Assembly: GCF_900019265.1 (NCBI RefSeq)
Contig: NZ_CYGX02000040.1
Span: forward strand, 59,413-123,412
Length of the DNA stretch: 64,000 nt
DNA from: Paraburkholderia ribeironis
Lineage (GTDB): Bacteria; Pseudomonadota; Gammaproteobacteria; Burkholderiales; Burkholderiaceae
Direction of reading: 5' to 3'
Notes under the pieces: model-generated
What the model saw: only the letters and a program-made list of their open reading frames with translations
Told to the model about the DNA's origin: nothing
Databases searched by the model: none
Shown here: piece by piece, positions 33,178-41,421 of the stretch
Layout of the letters: each line of letters opens with the position of its first letter
How positions within the stretch are numbered: the stretch's first letter is position 1
Made by a program: the position numbers and the translations under genes

Positions 33178-33849
33178 GCCGTCGCCGAGTTGTCCCAGTA
33201 AGGCCTGCAAGCGCTCCACATGCCGGAGCAGCAATTCGCGATGCTTCTCGATCTGCTCGAGCCGGCCAGCGAGGTCGGCCTGGATCGGGTCGTAGAGATC
33301 GGCGGCGGCGATCACCTCCTCCACCTTCGCGCGCATCGACGACAACTCCACCGGCGCGTGACTCAGATGCCGCTCGAAACGCCGCACGTCCTGAAGCGCC
33401 AGATCGCGGACCTTGCGAAAGTACGCGTGACGTCGATGCGCTTCGGCGTCGAGCGTTTCGTCCTCGACGCGTCTGGCCGGCGCCGGCTGACCGAAAATCG
33501 GCTCGGGCCGCAGCACTGTCTTCTTTCGCACCGGATGCGCGGTGCCGCGAAACCGCGCGAGCGGCTGTTCGTTGTCAATTGCCTCGCGGGCGTTGGGCGG
33601 TATGTCGTGTTCGGTGTGCGGCACGTTCATCCAGCGATTCGGCAAACCCGTGACCGCTTCGACGCCGCGCACGAATTCCTCGCTGAATTCGCGCTGACCG
33701 GACAACATCAATTTCAGGTAGCTCGCGGAGAAGGTCATCATGCGCGCGAGGCGGGTCGCCGCGCCGACCTCGCGGGTCAGCAGCACCAGGTTCGCTCGCC
33801 AGACCGGGAGCAGCAATTCGTCGGAATCTTCCATCGCTGGGTCTTCCAT
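33172..33849 (-). CDS. Protein with phage-repressor-like helix-turn-helix and C-terminal coiled coil, function unknown
   Basis: The 225-residue protein has, at about residues 17-75, the pattern of small XRE/repressor-type domains: WRANLVLLTREVGAATRLAR, then SASYLKLMLSGQREFSEEF and a VTGLPNRWMNVPH ending typical of phage-repressor-like DNA-binding proteins. A charged linker with KKTVLRPEPIFGQ follows. The last 90 residues are Leu/Glu/Arg-rich and predicted to form a coiled coil. The start may be ATG 33849 or, five codons later, 33834. No phage gene is nearby. It could be a domesticated regulator; the target is unknown. Confidence 0.65.
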   Translation of the reverse strand: MEDPAMEDSDELLLPVWRANLVLLTREVGAATRLARMMTFSASYLKLMLSGQREFSEEFVRGVEAVTGLPNRWMNVPHTEHDIPPNAREAIDNEQPLARFRGTAHPVRKKTVLRPEPIFGQPAPARRVEDETLDAEAHRRHAYFRKVRDLALQDVRRFERHLSHAPVELSSMRAKVEEVIAAADLYDPIQADLAGRLEQIEKHRELLLRHVERLQALLGQLGDGD

Positions 33850-34128
33850 CTTTTGCCCGATGTCGTGACGACGCGCTCGCGCACGTCACCGTTTTGAAAG
33901 GGTAGCCGTTTCATCGCACGACGCGCAATCCCGTTGTGTCCGCTTGCGATCCTTTTGCAATCAGTTTGCGCGCTCGCGAGCGGTTGCAACGTGCCACGTG
34001 TTGCATTGACACACGCATTCGTGCCGCGTTCCTACGCTCGACGTGCGCAATGTGGCATGCTTGCAACCCGGCGCGGCACGTCCCGCGCTGCGCCGGCCGC
34101 TCCACCATATTGACCCAAAGGTTTTGTA

Positions 34129-34263
34129 ATGAAGAAAATCGTTCTCGCCATGGCCGCGGCCGTCGTCGCCTTGAGCGCAATCGCCCCCGCGCAAGCGTAT
34201 GAGCATCATCACGAGTGCCACAAGGTGCACATCCACCATCACTGGGAAAAGCGCTGCCATTAA
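34129..34263 (+). CDS. Small secreted His-rich peptide (44 residues)
   Basis: A reading frame too short for most gene callers begins at ATG 34129 and encodes a signal peptide MKKIVLAMAAAVVALSAIAP with cleavage after AQA (residue 23). The mature peptide of only 21 residues, starting YEHHHECHKVHIHHHW, contains eight histidines and two cysteines. An intrinsic terminator follows at 34309-34331. Signal peptide, codon use and terminator together support a real gene. Secreted His/Cys-rich peptides usually bind metal ions such as Ni, Cu, Co or Zn; that role is inference. No metal-transport gene is adjacent. Confidence 0.75.
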   Translation: MKKIVLAMAAAVVALSAIAPAQAYEHHHECHKVHIHHHWEKRCH

Positions 34264-34308
34264 TGGTAGTGATGCCGCGGCCTGACGGACGCGGCACGCA
34301 TCGCCAAG

Positions 34309-34331
34309 CCCCGCCTAGGCGGGGTTTTTTT
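34309..34331 (+). terminator. Strong intrinsic terminator
   Basis: CCCCGCC and GGCGGGG pair around TA and are followed by seven T residues on the plus strand. It lies 45 bp after the stop of the His-rich peptide gene. Confidence 0.92.
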
Positions 34332-34629
34332 GCACCGCGGTTTTCGCTCGACGGTTCAGGCGCGTCGGCGCCGACGCTTCATACGTACCGCGTGAACACG
34401 TCGGCACGCAATTACGGACACATGCTGTTACATCTTCGCTTGAGGCGGCTGATGGTTGGCCGACGCGGACAGGGTCGTGCGCGATCGCGCAGCACCGTGA
34501 ACCGCGTGGTGAAGGGGTGAGTGGCTTGCGGCGATAATCGTGGCTTGGTGCCTTTGTGGCTTGCTGCCTTTGCTGCCTTCGGTGCTTTGCTGCTTTTTTG
34601 CTGCCCTTGCATACCTTCCCGCGACGTCC
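34332..34629. other. Intergenic region, no gene seen
   Basis: About 300 bp between the terminator and the convergent end of hutG. From 34505 to 34620 it is rich in TTTG/CTGC steps with no clear repeat unit. No gene or RNA is supported. Confidence 0.4.
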
Positions 34630-35442
34630 TCACGCCACCTCGACACGCTCCAACGCCGCCGTCACCAGCGCTTCCAGCAGAGGCTGAACCTGCGCGGCCA
34701 GCGTTTCATCATACGCATACGGCATCTGCTCCTGCATATACGTGACCTGCGATAGTTCGAGTTGCACCGCATGCACGCCCTGCGCGGGCTGTCCGTATTG
34801 CCGCGTGATATAGCCGCCCTTGAAGCGTCCATTGGCGACCGCCGTATATCCGCCGTGCCGCTCGACCATGGCGGTCAATTCATCGGCTATGCCCGCCACC
34901 GCGCTCGCGCCGTTCGACGTACCGAAGTTGAAATCCGGCAGACGTCCTGCGAAGAAACGCGGCACATGCGAGCGGATCGAATGCGCTTCCCACAGCAGCA
35001 CATTGCCGTGCTTCGCCTTGAGCGCCGCCAGTTCGCCAGCCAGCGCCGCGTGATAGGGCTTCCAGTACGCTTCGCGGCGACGCGCGACTTCGGCCTCGCC
35101 GGGCAGATGCCCATCGAGATACAACGGCTCCTTGTCGAACGTATCGACCGGCAGCAGACCGGTCGTGTCCTGCCCGGGATAGAGGTTCGCACCGTCGGGC
35201 GGGCGGTTCAGATCGATCACGTAGCGTGCGTAGGTCGGCGCGAGAATCGACGCGCCGAGCCGTTTCGCGAAGCCATAGAGACGATCCAGATGCCAGTCGC
35301 AATCGTCGGTGCGTTGCGCGACCGGTGTCATCGTTGCGGCGATGTCAGCGGGGATTTGCGTGCCCAGATGAGGGATCGAGATCAGCAGCGGCAAGCTTCC
35401 CTGATGCAGCGAGAAAACCGGCGAAGTATTCAATGCGGTCAT
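34630..35442 (-). CDS. hutG: N-formylglutamate deformylase
   Basis: The 270-residue enzyme hydrolyses N-formyl-L-glutamate to glutamate and formate, the last step of the five-step histidine pathway. Family marks are ISIPHLGTQIP near the N-terminus, DCDWHLDRLYGFA, the YVIDLNRPPDG segment (about residues 72-82), and LWEAHSIRSHVPRFFAGRLPD in pieces around 145-165, which carries likely metal ligands. ATG 35442 gives the standard start; the frame is open 69 bp upstream. It is the last hut gene of the minus-strand operon, 137 bp after hutF. Confidence 0.93.
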   Translation of the reverse strand: MTALNTSPVFSLHQGSLPLLISIPHLGTQIPADIAATMTPVAQRTDDCDWHLDRLYGFAKRLGASILAPTYARYVIDLNRPPDGANLYPGQDTTGLLPVDTFDKEPLYLDGHLPGEAEVARRREAYWKPYHAALAGELAALKAKHGNVLLWEAHSIRSHVPRFFAGRLPDFNFGTSNGASAVAGIADELTAMVERHGGYTAVANGRFKGGYITRQYGQPAQGVHAVQLELSQVTYMQEQMPYAYDETLAAQVQPLLEALVTAALERVEVA

Positions 35443-35579
35443 GTCAGTCCGGAATCGATGTAATCGAAGGATCGGTTCAGCAAGCAACGCGAGCAGCCCG
35501 ATGTGCGGCACTCATTCGCGCAACGCATTTGCGCTACCCGCTCGATCAGCTCATCTGAAGCAAACTCATCTGAAGCAAC

Positions 35580-36977
35580 TCATTTGACCAATTCAGCCAG
35601 CGCCGCGCGATAGCGCACATAAGCGCCCTCTTCGTCGCGATGCCGGCGGTTCTCGACGACCTTGTCGCCGCCCGCGTAGACGTCGCGAATCGGCGTCTCG
35701 CCGTGCTCGCAGAATACAACGCCCGACAACCACGCGTGCGGCGCGTGCTCGGCGATGCTCGCATGATCGGCGTCGAGCACGAGCCAGTCCGCGCGGTGGC
35801 CGGGCTGCAATGCGCCAACCGCGCGGCCCGTCGCGTGCGCGCCGCCGTCGAGCGCGGCGCTGAACAAACGGTCCGCGACATGCGTGGCCTGCGCCGACGC
35901 CAGCACATTGCGCTGCCGGCGCATCAGGCGCTGGCCATATTCGAGCAGACGCAATTCGGCGCGCCAGTCGACCGCGATATGGCTATCCGAGCCCACACCG
36001 ATGCGCCCTTGCGCGTCGAGGTACGGCTGCGCCGGAAAGATGCCGTCACCGAGATTGGCTTCGGTGGTCAGGCACAGGCCGGCCACCGCCCCGCTTTTCG
36101 CGAGTGCAAGCGTTTCGTTCGCGTCGACATGGGTGGCATGCACGAGGCACCAGCGACTATCCACGTCAAAACGATCGAGCAGCCATTGCACCGGACGCGC
36201 GCCCTCCATTTCGACACACGCGTCGACCTCGGCGGTCTGTTCGGCGATATGGATATGGACAGGCGTATCGGCATCGATGCCGCCAAGCAGCGTACGCAAC
36301 GATTCCTGCGAGACCGCGCGCAGCGAATGCGGCGCCACGCCATAACGCAGCGTGGCGTTTTCCGGACGCGCCGCGCGCAACGTGCCGAGCAGGTCGAGCA
36401 GGCCTTCCGGCGTGTTGATGAAACGCCGCTGATCGTCGCGCGGCGCACGCGCACCGAAGCCGCTGTACTGATACAGCACCGGCAGCATCGTCATGCCAAT
36501 TCCGCTCGTCGACGCGGCCTCCACGACACGTTGCGCAAGCTCCGCCTGATTCGCGTACCGGCTGCCATCCGCTGTGTGATGCACGTAATGGAACTCGCAC
36601 ACCGACGTATAACCCGCCTTCAGCATTTCGATGTACAGCCAGTGCGCGATGCTCGCGAGACCTTCCGGCGTGATGCGCGCGGCGAACCGATACATCAGAT
36701 CGCGCCAGCTCCAGAAGTTGTCGGTGGCGCCTGTGCCAGACGCGGCGCGATACTCGGTGAGACCGGCCATCGCGCGCTGGAACGCGTGCGAATGAAGGTT
36801 AGGCATGCCAGGTATAAGCGGGCCCGCCGCCTTCGGCACACCGGCAGGCGCGCCGGAATGATCCGCCGTAACGGCACTCAGCGTGCCGTTTGCGTCCCAT
36901 TCCAGCAGCACGTTACGGCGCCAGCCATCCGGCAGGTACGCGTCAGCGGCGAACAGCGATTGATTGGATTGCGTCAT
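35580..36977 (-). CDS. hutF: Formimidoylglutamate deiminase
   Basis: The 465-residue amidohydrolase-superfamily enzyme converts N-formimidoyl-L-glutamate to N-formyl-L-glutamate and ammonia. Metal-site motifs are in order: LHSHAFQRAMAGL (about residues 60-72), HIHIAEQTAEV (about 246-256), a histidine in VHATHVD, and GVGSDSHIAVD (about 331-341). Its presence together with hutG shows the organism uses the deiminase/deformylase branch rather than direct formiminoglutamase. It lies 10 bp after hutI, so the two are co-translated. Confidence 0.95.
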   Translation of the reverse strand: MTQSNQSLFAADAYLPDGWRRNVLLEWDANGTLSAVTADHSGAPAGVPKAAGPLIPGMPNLHSHAFQRAMAGLTEYRAASGTGATDNFWSWRDLMYRFAARITPEGLASIAHWLYIEMLKAGYTSVCEFHYVHHTADGSRYANQAELAQRVVEAASTSGIGMTMLPVLYQYSGFGARAPRDDQRRFINTPEGLLDLLGTLRAARPENATLRYGVAPHSLRAVSQESLRTLLGGIDADTPVHIHIAEQTAEVDACVEMEGARPVQWLLDRFDVDSRWCLVHATHVDANETLALAKSGAVAGLCLTTEANLGDGIFPAQPYLDAQGRIGVGSDSHIAVDWRAELRLLEYGQRLMRRQRNVLASAQATHVADRLFSAALDGGAHATGRAVGALQPGHRADWLVLDADHASIAEHAPHAWLSGVVFCEHGETPIRDVYAGGDKVVENRRHRDEEGAYVRYRAALAELVK

Positions 36978-36987
36978 CTCTCAGGTT

Positions 36988-38211
36988 CTAGTTCAGTTCA
37001 CGCCGCATATAAACGGTTTCGCCCGCGCGCACCACTCGCGCGCACAGCGGACGCCCGATCCAGTAAGCCAGCTCGGCGAGCGAATCAACCGACCACACCG
37101 CGAAATCGGCCGCACGCCCCACCTGCAACGCGCCGTGCGTATCCGCCTTGCCGAGCGCGTGCGCCGCGTGCAGCGTCACGCCTTGCAGCACCTCGGGCAC
37201 GGTCATGCGGAACAACGTACACGCCATGTTCATCATCAGCAGCAGCGACGTGGCGGGCGACGTGCCCGGGTTGCTGTCGGTCGAAATCGCGATCGGCACC
37301 TCGTAACGCCGCAACAGGTCCAGCGGCGGCAACTGCGTCTCGCGGATGAAGTAGTACGCGCCCGGCAGCAGCACCGCCACGGTGCCCGCCTCTTTCATCG
37401 CGGCGACGCCTGCTTCATCGAGGAATTCGAGGTGATCCGCGGACAGCGCGCGATGGCGCGCCGCAAGCGCTGCACCGCCGCCATTCGACAACTGCTCGGC
37501 ATGCATCTTGACCGGCAGGCCGTGGCGCGCGGCCGCGTTGAACACGCGCTCGCTTTGCTCCAGCGAAAAACCGATGCGTTCGCAGAACACGTCGACCGCA
37601 TCGACCAGGCCTTCGTCGGCCAGCGCGGGCAGCATCGTGTTGCAGACTTCGTCGATATACGCGTCAGCGCGGCCGGCAAATTCGGGCGGCAATGCGTGCG
37701 CGCCGAGAAAGGTCGTGTAGACCGTAACCGGATAGCGCTCGCCCAGTTGCCGCGCGACGCGCAGCATCTTGCGCTCGCTCGCGAGATCGAGCCCGTAGCC
37801 GGATTTGATTTCGACCGCCGTCACGCCTTCGGCCAGCAACGGTTCGAGTCGCGCGGCCGCTTGCCGCAACAGCATGGCTTCGTCCGCGGCACGCGTCGCG
37901 CGCACCGTCGACACGATACCGCCGCCCTGCCGTGCGATCTCCTCATAGCTGACGCCGGCAAGGCGCTGCGCGAATTCGTCCGCGCGCTGCCCGCCGTACA
38001 CGAGGTGCGTATGACAGTCGATCAGGCCCGGCGTCACCCATGCGCCGCGCAGATCTTCGCGCGGCCACGCAGCGTATTGCGCGGGCAATTCGCAAGCCGC
38101 GCCGAGCCACGCGATACGCCCGTCTTCGACGGCGATCGCGGCATCGGCGAGCGTGTGGCGAGGATCGCCTTGCGAACACAGTTTCAGTTGATGCCAGACG
38201 GTTTGCTTCAT
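36988..38211 (-). CDS. hutI: Imidazolonepropionase
   Basis: The 407-residue amidohydrolase opens the imidazolone ring of 4-imidazolone-5-propionate to give formimidoylglutamate, the third step of the pathway. The metal motif DCHTHLVYGGQRADEF is at about residues 64-79. VEIKSGYGLDL, HAEQLSNGGG and the late STDSNPGTSP motif with its metal-binding aspartate are all present. Length is the family norm (about 405). It sits between hutD and hutF in the operon. Confidence 0.96.
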   Translation of the reverse strand: MKQTVWHQLKLCSQGDPRHTLADAAIAVEDGRIAWLGAACELPAQYAAWPREDLRGAWVTPGLIDCHTHLVYGGQRADEFAQRLAGVSYEEIARQGGGIVSTVRATRAADEAMLLRQAAARLEPLLAEGVTAVEIKSGYGLDLASERKMLRVARQLGERYPVTVYTTFLGAHALPPEFAGRADAYIDEVCNTMLPALADEGLVDAVDVFCERIGFSLEQSERVFNAAARHGLPVKMHAEQLSNGGGAALAARHRALSADHLEFLDEAGVAAMKEAGTVAVLLPGAYYFIRETQLPPLDLLRRYEVPIAISTDSNPGTSPATSLLLMMNMACTLFRMTVPEVLQGVTLHAAHALGKADTHGALQVGRAADFAVWSVDSLAELAYWIGRPLCARVVRAGETVYMRRELN

Positions 38212-38317
38212 CGCGTGCTCTTTGCAGCTCGTTGCAGTCTGTTGCGTGTCTGTGATGATCCGGATGCGTGCGCCGCCAAGCCGTTAGGCGTGCATGCAAG
38301 GCGGGGGTGGCGCAAGA

Positions 38318-38962
38318 TCATCGTCGCGTGTAGCAGATGCTGATCGCAAGCAGCGCGCCCTCGCCTTCGAGCGCGCAACGCAGCGCGTTCGGCCCGTCGA
38401 TGCGCAGCGTGTCGCCGGTGTCGAGCTGCAGTGCTTGCGCAGCGCCTGGCGTGAGCGTGACCGGACCGCTGGCGCAAAACAGCAGCACCACGTCGCCCGA
38501 AACGGTGCGCGGCGCGTCCGGTTGCGTGCCGGCGCGCCACACTTCCAGTTCGCCGCACGCCAGCTCGCGGCGCACCATCAGGTTGAAGTCGCGCGTCGCA
38601 CCATCGACGAGCCGCGCGTCGATACGCGTCTCGCCGTTAAAGCGTGCGATGTCGAGCGTCTGCGTCAACGCATGCGACTTCACCACGGTCGCGCCATCCA
38701 TCTCATCGAGCAGCATGCCCGCGCCGGACAACAGCACCAACGTGCGATCGACGCCGTCGAAACGCGAGAACGGGCCGGCCTGCGCGACATCGGCGACGCT
38801 CACGCGCCACACGAAGTCGCCGGGCGCCGCGCCTTGCTCGCGCTCGGGAAACGCAGCCACTTCGCGCGTCACGCCGCCGCCGTTTTTCCACGGCGTCGCC
38901 ACTAGATCGACGCCGCGAATCAGCGTGAGGGCTGCCGTGTTGTCGGCTACCGCCACGATCAA
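38318..38962 (-). CDS. hutD: HutD-family cupin protein
   Basis: The 214-residue bicupin-like protein shows the HutD pattern: WKNGGGVTREVAAFPE near residue 30, WRVSVADVAQAGPFSRFDGVDR-type core at about 55-75, and VLLFCASGPVTL in the second half. HutD is conserved in hut operons of proteobacteria. It has been proposed to moderate the pathway by binding an intermediate such as formylglutamate rather than acting as an enzyme. The start is uncertain: TTG 38962, which overlaps the hutU stop as TTGA, or GTG 38956. It lies 106 bp before hutI. Confidence 0.88.
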   Translation of the reverse strand: MIVAVADNTAALTLIRGVDLVATPWKNGGGVTREVAAFPEREQGAAPGDFVWRVSVADVAQAGPFSRFDGVDRTLVLLSGAGMLLDEMDGATVVKSHALTQTLDIARFNGETRIDARLVDGATRDFNLMVRRELACGELEVWRAGTQPDAPRTVSGDVVLLFCASGPVTLTPGAAQALQLDTGDTLRIDGPNALRCALEGEGALLAISICYTRR

Positions 38963-40647
38963 CGGCCCAGCATCGGCAGATTGAGGTCCGCTTCGCGTGC
39001 GGTCTGCTGCGCCAGTTCATAGCCCGCATCCGCATGACGCATCACGCCGGTGGCCGGATCGTTGAACAGCACGCGGCCGATGCGCTCGCGCGCCGCGTCC
39101 GTGCCGTCCGCGACGATCACGACGCCCGAATGCTGGCTGAAGCCCATGCCGACTCCGCCGCCGTGATGCAAGGACACCCACGACGCACCGCCCGCCGTAT
39201 TCAGCAGCGCGTTGAGCAGCGGCCAGTCGCTGACCGCGTCCGAGCCATCCTTCATCGATTCGGTTTCGCGATTCGGGCTCGCCACCGAACCGGTGTCGAG
39301 GTGATCGCGGCCGATCACGATCGGCGCCTTCAGCTCGCCGTTCCTGACCATTTCGTTGAACGCCTGGCCGAGGCGATAGCGATCCTTCACGCCGACCCAG
39401 CAGATCCGCGCGGGCAGCCCCTGAAAAGCGATACGTTCGCGCGCCATGTCGAGCCAGTTGTGCAGATGTGGATCGTCGGGAATCAGTTCCTTGACCTTCG
39501 CATCGGTCTTGTAGATATCCTCAGGATCGCCCGACAGCGCGACCCAGCGGAACGGGCCCTTGCCTTCGCAGAACAGCGGACGGATATACGCGGGCACGAA
39601 GCCCGGGAAATCGAACGCGTTTTCCACGCCCATTTCCAGCGCCATCTGACGGATGTTGTTGCCGTAGTCGAGCGTGGCCGCGCCGCGCTCCTGCAGCGTC
39701 AGCATCGCCTGCACCTGCCGCGCCATCGACTGCTTGGCCGGCATAACGATGCTCTCCGGCGCGGTGTTCTGACGCTCACGCCAGTCCTCCACGGTCCAGC
39801 CTTGCGGCAGGTAGCCGTGAATCGGATCGTGCGCGCTGGTCTGGTCGGTCACGCAATCCGGCGTGATGCCGCGCGCCACGCAGTCGGCGAATACATCGGC
39901 GGCATTGCCCAGCAAGCCGATCGACACCGGTTTGCCGGACTGCTTCGCTGCGTCGAGCATCGCGAGCGCTTCGTCGAGCGTCTTCGCTTTCCTGTCGACG
40001 TAGCGCGTCTTCAGACGGAAGTCGATGCGCGTCTCGTCGCATTCCACCGCGATCATCGAGAAGCCGGCCATCGTCGCCGCGAGCGGTTGCGCGCCGCCCA
40101 TGCCGCCGAGACCGCCGGTCAGAATCCAACGGCCCTTCGGGTCGCCGTTGAAATGCTGGTTCGCCACCGCGAAGAAGGTCTCGTAGGTGCCCTGCACGAT
40201 GCCCTGGCTGCCGATGTAGATCCAGCTGCCTGCGGTCATCTGCCCGTACATCATCAGCCCCTTGCGATCGAGTTCGTGGAAGTGTTCCCACGTCGCCCAA
40301 TGCGGCACCAGGTTCGAATTGGCGAGCAGCACGCGCGGTGCGTCCGCATGCGTGCGAAACACGCCGACCGGCTTGCCCGACTGGATCAGCAGCGTTTCGT
40401 CTTCGTTCAGGTTGCGCAGCGACGCGAGGATCTGATCGAAGCAATCCCAGTTGCGTGCGGCGCGGCCAATGCCGCCATATACGACGAGCGCATGCGGATG
40501 CTCAGCCACTTCGGGGTCCAGATTATTCTGGATCATCCGGTACGCGGCTTCCGCAATCCACGTCTTGCAGGTCTTTTCCGAGCCGCGCGGTGCGCGGATC
40601 GTGCGGGTGGGATCGAGTCGCGGATCGATGTGTTTCGGGTTGTTCAT
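38959..40647 (-). CDS. hutU: Urocanate hydratase (urocanase)
   Basis: The 562-residue NAD-dependent enzyme hydrates urocanate to 4-imidazolone-5-propionate, the second step. Typical features are GIGRAARNWDCFD near the N-terminus, the glycine-rich GGLGGMGGAQPLAAT (about residues 179-193) that binds tightly held NAD, and ICWVGVKDRYRLG near 410, which includes the conserved catalytic-region cysteine. Length is the family norm (about 557). It overlaps the start of hutD and follows hutC by 53 bp. Confidence 0.97.
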   Translation of the reverse strand: MNNPKHIDPRLDPTRTIRAPRGSEKTCKTWIAEAAYRMIQNNLDPEVAEHPHALVVYGGIGRAARNWDCFDQILASLRNLNEDETLLIQSGKPVGVFRTHADAPRVLLANSNLVPHWATWEHFHELDRKGLMMYGQMTAGSWIYIGSQGIVQGTYETFFAVANQHFNGDPKGRWILTGGLGGMGGAQPLAATMAGFSMIAVECDETRIDFRLKTRYVDRKAKTLDEALAMLDAAKQSGKPVSIGLLGNAADVFADCVARGITPDCVTDQTSAHDPIHGYLPQGWTVEDWRERQNTAPESIVMPAKQSMARQVQAMLTLQERGAATLDYGNNIRQMALEMGVENAFDFPGFVPAYIRPLFCEGKGPFRWVALSGDPEDIYKTDAKVKELIPDDPHLHNWLDMARERIAFQGLPARICWVGVKDRYRLGQAFNEMVRNGELKAPIVIGRDHLDTGSVASPNRETESMKDGSDAVSDWPLLNALLNTAGGASWVSLHHGGGVGMGFSQHSGVVIVADGTDAARERIGRVLFNDPATGVMRHADAGYELAQQTAREADLNLPMLGR

Positions 40648-40700
40648 TGGGGCCCTCGGAATATCGGAAGATGCTCGGAAATCAGGCGAAAAAAATGCAA

Positions 40701-41396
40701 TCAGAAATGACCGGTGAAGCGGTAGCGGTTACCGGGATGCCATAGATTCGCGATCGACGCGACCTGGCTTTGCGACCAGGTGCGCCGATGCAGCACGAGG
40801 CAAGGCTCGAGTTCGTCCATCGTCAGCAATTCGCGCGTATCGGCGTCCGCCGCCAGCGCTTCGATCCGGTACTCGACCCGCTGTAGCGGCGCCACGCGCA
40901 CGAGATACTGGTTCGGCGTGGTGTTCGTGAAGTCCTGCAGCGCGTACTCCGGCGCGACCGCCGGATTGACCCAGCGCTCTTCGAGCTGCACCGGCTCGTC
41001 GTTTTCGAAATGCAGCACGCGCGAATGAAACACCGGACTGCCCTCGCTCACCTGCATCTCTTCGGCGAGCGCCTCGTCGGCGATGCTCGCGCCGATGTGC
41101 AGCACCTTCGCCTGATAGCGATGACCGCGTGCGACGATTTCGTCGGAGATGCTGCGGATCGCCACCAGCGTCGATTCGTACTTCGGACGCGCCACGAACG
41201 TGCCCGAGCCCTGCACCCGCGTGAGCACCTGCTCCGAGGTCAGTTCGCGCAGCGCGCGATTGACCGTCATGCGCGCCACGTTGAACTCGCGTGCGAGTTC
41301 GTTTTCGGATGGCACCTGGTCGCCTTCAGCCCAATCGCCCGCATGAATGCGCGCGAGGATGAAGTCCTTGATGCCCTGGTAGGCCGGAGCGTTCAT
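40701..41396 (-). CDS. hutC: Histidine utilisation repressor, GntR/HutC family
   Basis: The 231-residue regulator has an N-terminal GntR winged helix (about residues 5-72; PSENELAREFNVARMTVNRA) and a C-terminal UTRA ligand domain (about 90-225). HutC represses hut genes and is released by urocanate; this is known for the family. Here it lies inside the operon between hutH and hutU, 25 bp after hutH, so it should be autoregulated. Candidate HutC sites with TGTATATACA symmetry lie upstream of hutH. Confidence 0.94.
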   Translation of the reverse strand: MNAPAYQGIKDFILARIHAGDWAEGDQVPSENELAREFNVARMTVNRALRELTSEQVLTRVQGSGTFVARPKYESTLVAIRSISDEIVARGHRYQAKVLHIGASIADEALAEEMQVSEGSPVFHSRVLHFENDEPVQLEERWVNPAVAPEYALQDFTNTTPNQYLVRVAPLQRVEYRIEALAADADTRELLTMDELEPCLVLHRRTWSQSQVASIANLWHPGNRYRFTGHF

Positions 41397-41421
41397 TGGC
41401 GTGGTCCGCGTGATCGACGAT

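Noticed and set aside
39034..40710. Long plus-strand open frame of 558 codons antisense to hutU
   Set aside because: hutU on the other strand is a complete, well-known enzyme. The antisense frame is Arg/His/Gln-rich with no domain.
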